6,607 nucleotides of DNA from Candidatus Thermokryptus sp. (GTDB taxonomy: Bacteria > Bacteroidota > Ignavibacteria > Kryptoniales > Kryptoniaceae). Made by a program: the position numbers and the translations under genes. Of the stretch, positions 5,198-6,607 are shown piece by piece. The stretch's first letter is position 1. The number at the start of each line of letters is the position of its first letter. The DNA lies in contig JAPYWO010000071.1 of NCBI GenBank assembly GCA_028276305.1, positions 1 to 6,607 of the forward strand, given 5' to 3'. The notes beneath the pieces were generated by a model. The model ran no database searches. It was given only the letters and a program-made list of their open reading frames with translations, and was not told where the DNA came from.

Positions 5198-5218
5198 TTC
5201 ACTGGGTTCTCGGAAAAA
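5097..5218. repeat. 122-bp element bounded by perfect 14-bp inverted repeats
   Basis: TTTTTCCGAGAACC (5097-5110) is the exact reverse complement of GGTTCTCGGAAAAA (5205-5218). The inside has no coding potential but contains further dyads. It looks like a short non-autonomous element or a large structured regulatory site. I see no clear target-site duplication: the left flank ends CCCCAA and the right flank begins CATTCC. Confidence 0.65.
5114..5153 (+). promoter_or_regulatory. Nested TGACA/TGTCA dyads, possible terminator or operator
   Basis: TGACAAGTTGTCA (5115-5127) is a perfect palindrome about a central G. The same left arm, CTGACA (5114-5119), can also pair with TGTCAG (5135-5140), so two exclusive hairpins exist. 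CGGGC and five T residues follow (5149-5153), which looks terminator-like for rightward transcripts. The half-sites also resemble the GACA/TGTC core of the lexA operator, but with 3 bases between halves instead of 2. Confidence 0.45.
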
Positions 5219-5334
5219 CATTCCAATTTTAAAGGTCTCCCACCGGACACAAATCTTAAAAACCAAACTCAAATAACCACCAACCCTTACGCCTAAAAAT
5301 AAAGAAATCTCACTTTAACCCCTCCCCTACCCCC

Positions 5335-5363
5335 TTGACTTTCAAAAATTAAAACATTATATT
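5335..5363 (+). promoter_or_regulatory. Promoter of the lexA-umuDC operon
   Basis: TTGACT (5335-5340) and TATATT (5358-5363) are 17 bases apart. Transcription would start near 5370, inside the palindrome at 5367-5382. Read another way, TTG-N20-TATATTTC approaches the Bacteroidota promoter pattern, so the sigma factor cannot be fixed from this alone. Confidence 0.8.
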
Positions 5364-5366
5364 TCA

Positions 5367-5382
5367 TTAGACAAATGTCTAA
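5367..5382 (+). promoter_or_regulatory. LexA operator (SOS box)
   Basis: TTAGACA and TGTCTAA form a perfect 7-bp inverted repeat about a 2-base centre (AA). It starts 3 bases after the -10 element and covers the expected start of transcription, so bound LexA would block the promoter. Its position directly before lexA fits autorepression. The sequence differs from the Escherichia coli and Bacillus boxes, as LexA boxes do between phyla. The assignment rests on symmetry and position. Confidence 0.8.
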
Positions 5383-5402
5383 AAAACAAAACCCAAAACC
5401 CC

Positions 5403-5996
5403 ATGACAGAACTAACAGAAAAAGAAGCCCAAATCCTCTCCTTCATAAAAAACTTCACCTCAAAAAACGGATACCCCCCATCAATCCGTGAAATTGCAAA
5501 ATTTCTAAAATCAAAATACACAAGAACAGCCGAACACTACCTCAAAAAACTTGAACAGAAAAACCTGATAAAAAGGGAAAAAGGCATAAGTAGAGGCATA
5601 AAACTAATCAACCAAGGCGTAGAAGTCCCACTCCTTGGAAACATAACCGCAGGCAAACCAATCCTCGCAGTTGAAAACATTGAAACATACTTGACAATTG
5701 ACCAATCACTACTTAAACCCGGGATTTGCTTCCTTCTTCGTGTAAGAGGCGACTCAATGAAAAACGCCGCAATCCTTGACGGTGACCTCGTCCTCGTAAG
5801 AAGACAACAAACAGCACAAAACGGTGACATAATCGCTGCTCTAATTGAAAACGAAACAACGATAAAAAAACTTAAAATCAAAGGTGACAAAATAATCCTT
5901 CAACCCGAAAACCCAGAATATGAACCAATCACTATAAAAAACCCCGAAAATTTCTCAATCATCGGAAAAGTAATCGCAGTGATAAGAAAACTCTAA
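5403..5996 (+). CDS. lexA: LexA, SOS-response repressor and self-cleaving protease
   Basis: LexA binds operators of DNA-damage genes in the cytoplasm. On contact with RecA-ssDNA filaments it cuts itself and releases them. The 197 residues match family length (about 200). Residues 1-68 are the winged helix-turn-helix, with YPPSIREIAKFL and a recognition region around KYTRTAEHYLKKL. The cleavage site is Ala83-Gly84 in VPLLGNITAGKP. The S24-type peptidase domain holds the nucleophile Ser118 (RGDSM) and general base Lys155 (TTIKKLK). All catalytic parts are present, so it should be functional. There is no Shine-Dalgarno before the ATG; the start is chosen by alignment with the family N-terminus. 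The operator at 5367-5382 implies autoregulation. It leads an operon with umuD, 18 bases downstream, and umuC. Identification is firm. Confidence 0.97.
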   Translation: MTELTEKEAQILSFIKNFTSKNGYPPSIREIAKFLKSKYTRTAEHYLKKLEQKNLIKREKGISRGIKLINQGVEVPLLGNITAGKPILAVENIETYLTIDQSLLKPGICFLLRVRGDSMKNAAILDGDLVLVRRQQTAQNGDIIAALIENETTIKKLKIKGDKIILQPENPEYEPITIKNPENFSIIGKVIAVIRKL

Positions 5997-6014
5997 AATA
6001 AAAAATGGTAAAAA

Positions 6015-6437
6015 ATGAAAATTGAAATCCTAAACCCCGACTCCCTACCCGATTTAACTTTCGTCTTGTCTTATGTAAAAGCTGGCTACCCCTCACCAAC
6101 TGGCGACCTTCAAGAGGAGAAGATAAACCTTGCCGACATACTCATAAAACGCCCAAATTCAACATTTTTAATCCGTGTTTCTGGAAACTCAATGGATGGC
6201 GTAGGCATAAAAAACGGAGACATAATCGTCGTTGACAGATCGCTTGACCCAAAAGACGGAGACATAGCCCTGTGCGTCCTAAACGGCGAATTCACACTTA
6301 AACGACTTAAATTCAAATCAAACGGCGAAATCTACCTTGTCCCAGAAAACCCAAACTTCAAAGAGATAAAAGTAAAAGAAACAGACGACTTCCAAATATG
6401 GGGCATCGTCACATACATAATCCACAAAACAAGATGA
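6015..6437 (+). CDS. umuD: UmuD, self-cleaving subunit of DNA polymerase V
   Basis: UmuD is cut by itself, with RecA-ssDNA help, to UmuD', which forms the active UmuD'2C lesion-bypass polymerase. The 140 residues match the family (E. coli 139). The cleavage site is Ala23-Gly24 in VKAGYPSPTGD, where E. coli has Cys24-Gly25. The nucleophile is Ser59 (SGNSM) and the base Lys96 (EFTLKRLK). DIALCVLNGEFT precedes the lysine as in UmuD. It lacks the DNA-binding domain of LexA, which excludes a second repressor. No Shine-Dalgarno is seen; the start follows family alignment, and the ATG at 6005 is out of frame. The stop TGA overlaps the umuC start as ATGA, giving translational coupling and balanced subunits. 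It shares the lexA promoter and operator, and no separate SOS box lies in the 18-base gap. Confidence 0.95.
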   Translation: MKIEILNPDSLPDLTFVLSYVKAGYPSPTGDLQEEKINLADILIKRPNSTFLIRVSGNSMDGVGIKNGDIIVVDRSLDPKDGDIALCVLNGEFTLKRLKFKSNGEIYLVPENPNFKEIKVKETDDFQIWGIVTYIIHKTR

Positions 6438-6607
6438 AACTTTTCGCCCTCATTGACTGCGATAATTTCTATGTCTCTTGCGAACTGCTCTTCAAACCAG
6501 CCCTGAAAGATAAGCCAGTAGTCGTCCTTTCAAGAAACGACGCAGTTATTGTAGCAAGGTCAAAAAAGGCGAAAGAACTTAACATCCCAATGGGAGCACC
6601 CGTCTTC
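6434..6607 (+). CDS. umuC: UmuC, catalytic subunit of DNA polymerase V, 5' end only
   Basis: Fifty-eight residues are visible before the window ends; the full protein has about 420. UmuC is a Y-family DNA polymerase that copies damaged templates with UmuD'2. The N-terminus carries motif I, LIDCDNFYVSCE, with the metal-binding Asp8 and the steric-gate Tyr13. KPVVVLSRNDAVIVARSKKAKEL and the following IPMGAP are split here only to describe them: KPVVVLS, then RNDAVIVAR, then SKKAKEL. They match the fingers start of UmuC. E. coli has NNDGCVIAR where this protein has RNDAVIVAR, a modest change near the incoming nucleotide. The ATG overlaps the umuD stop by ATGA. The adjacent UmuD supports UmuC over DinB. 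Confidence 0.93.
   Translation, partial: MKLFALIDCDNFYVSCELLFKPALKDKPVVVLSRNDAVIVARSKKAKELNIPMGAPVF

Larger units (their letters stand above)
4997..5334. other. CRISPR leader and intergenic region before lexA
   Basis: This stretch lies between the newest repeat of the array and the lexA promoter. It holds a leftward promoter (5040-5068), a 9-base copy of the repeat start (5026-5034), a 12-bp direct repeat, and a 14-bp inverted repeat framing 122 bp with nested dyads. A possible small leftward frame at 5272-5036 overlaps all of these and has a low-complexity product, so I treat the region as non-coding. From 5225 to 5334 I see only A/C-rich sequence. Confidence 0.7.

Noticed and set aside
5097..5218. 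Calling the 122-bp inverted-repeat unit an insertion sequence or MITE outright
   Set aside because: There is no transposase and no visible target-site duplication, and only one copy is in the window. I report it as an unexplained repeat instead.
5036..5272. Leftward 78-codon frame between array and lexA
   Set aside because: It overlaps the leader promoter and all the inverted and direct repeats, has no ribosome-binding site, and its product has no recognisable domain. Leader function explains the DNA better.
5537..6316. Leftward frames opposite lexA and umuD
   Set aside because: They lie opposite two firmly identified genes and encode Ser/Arg/Phe-rich strings with no domain.

Overview
This 6.6 kb stretch is probably a bacterial chromosome fragment of moderate to low GC content. 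It holds four blocks: a compact phage-like gene cassette (1-1659), an isolated leftward gene of unknown function (1964-2545), a 34-repeat CRISPR array with no cas genes in view (2770-4996), and the start of a lexA-umuD-umuC SOS operon (5335-6607). Taxonomy is uncertain. The array repeat carries the ATTGAAAC end typical of many type I-B and type III arrays, which are frequent in thermophiles. lexA and umuD have no Shine-Dalgarno sequence, and the lexA promoter fits both the sigma-70 consensus and a Bacteroidota-like TTG-N20-TAnnTTT pattern. A Bacteroidota-related or deep-branching thermophilic lineage is possible, but this is inference only.

Layout. The left block has the 3' end of a small Cys4 zinc-finger protein gene, a short ECF-like sigma factor, a small protein with an OB-like N-terminal half, and a coiled-coil protein of phage type. 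All run rightward, and a GC-rich hairpin follows each one. Two of the gaps share a CAAAAAACGGAG leader that includes the ribosome-binding site. About 300 bases of G-poor non-coding DNA follow, containing a 10-bp inverted repeat. Next come the 193-codon leftward gene with its own candidate promoter, and a pair of hairpins resembling widespread extragenic palindromes.

The array has 34 repeats of 30 bp and 33 spacers of 34-39 bp. Three signs show that it is transcribed leftward: the minus-strand repeat ends in ATTGAAAC, the most degraded repeat is the leftmost one, and a consensus promoter (TTGACT, 17 bp, TATATT) lies just right of the last repeat and points into the array. The leader therefore occupies the interval between the array and lexA. 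That interval also contains a 14-bp perfect inverted repeat enclosing 122 bp in total, a 12-bp direct repeat and a TGACA/TGTCA dyad.

The SOS block has an almost identical promoter (TTGACT, 17 bp, TATATT) followed at once by a perfect operator-like palindrome, TTAGACA-AA-TGTCTAA. LexA and UmuD both keep the cleavage Ala-Gly and the Ser-Lys dyad. umuC overlaps umuD by ATGA and runs off the window. A simple reading is that LexA represses its own operon, and that DNA damage releases LexA, UmuD and the lesion-bypass polymerase together.

The most interesting part is the roughly 340-bp interval between array and operon. There, matched promoters for the CRISPR array and the SOS operon fire in opposite directions around an unexplained inverted-repeat structure.
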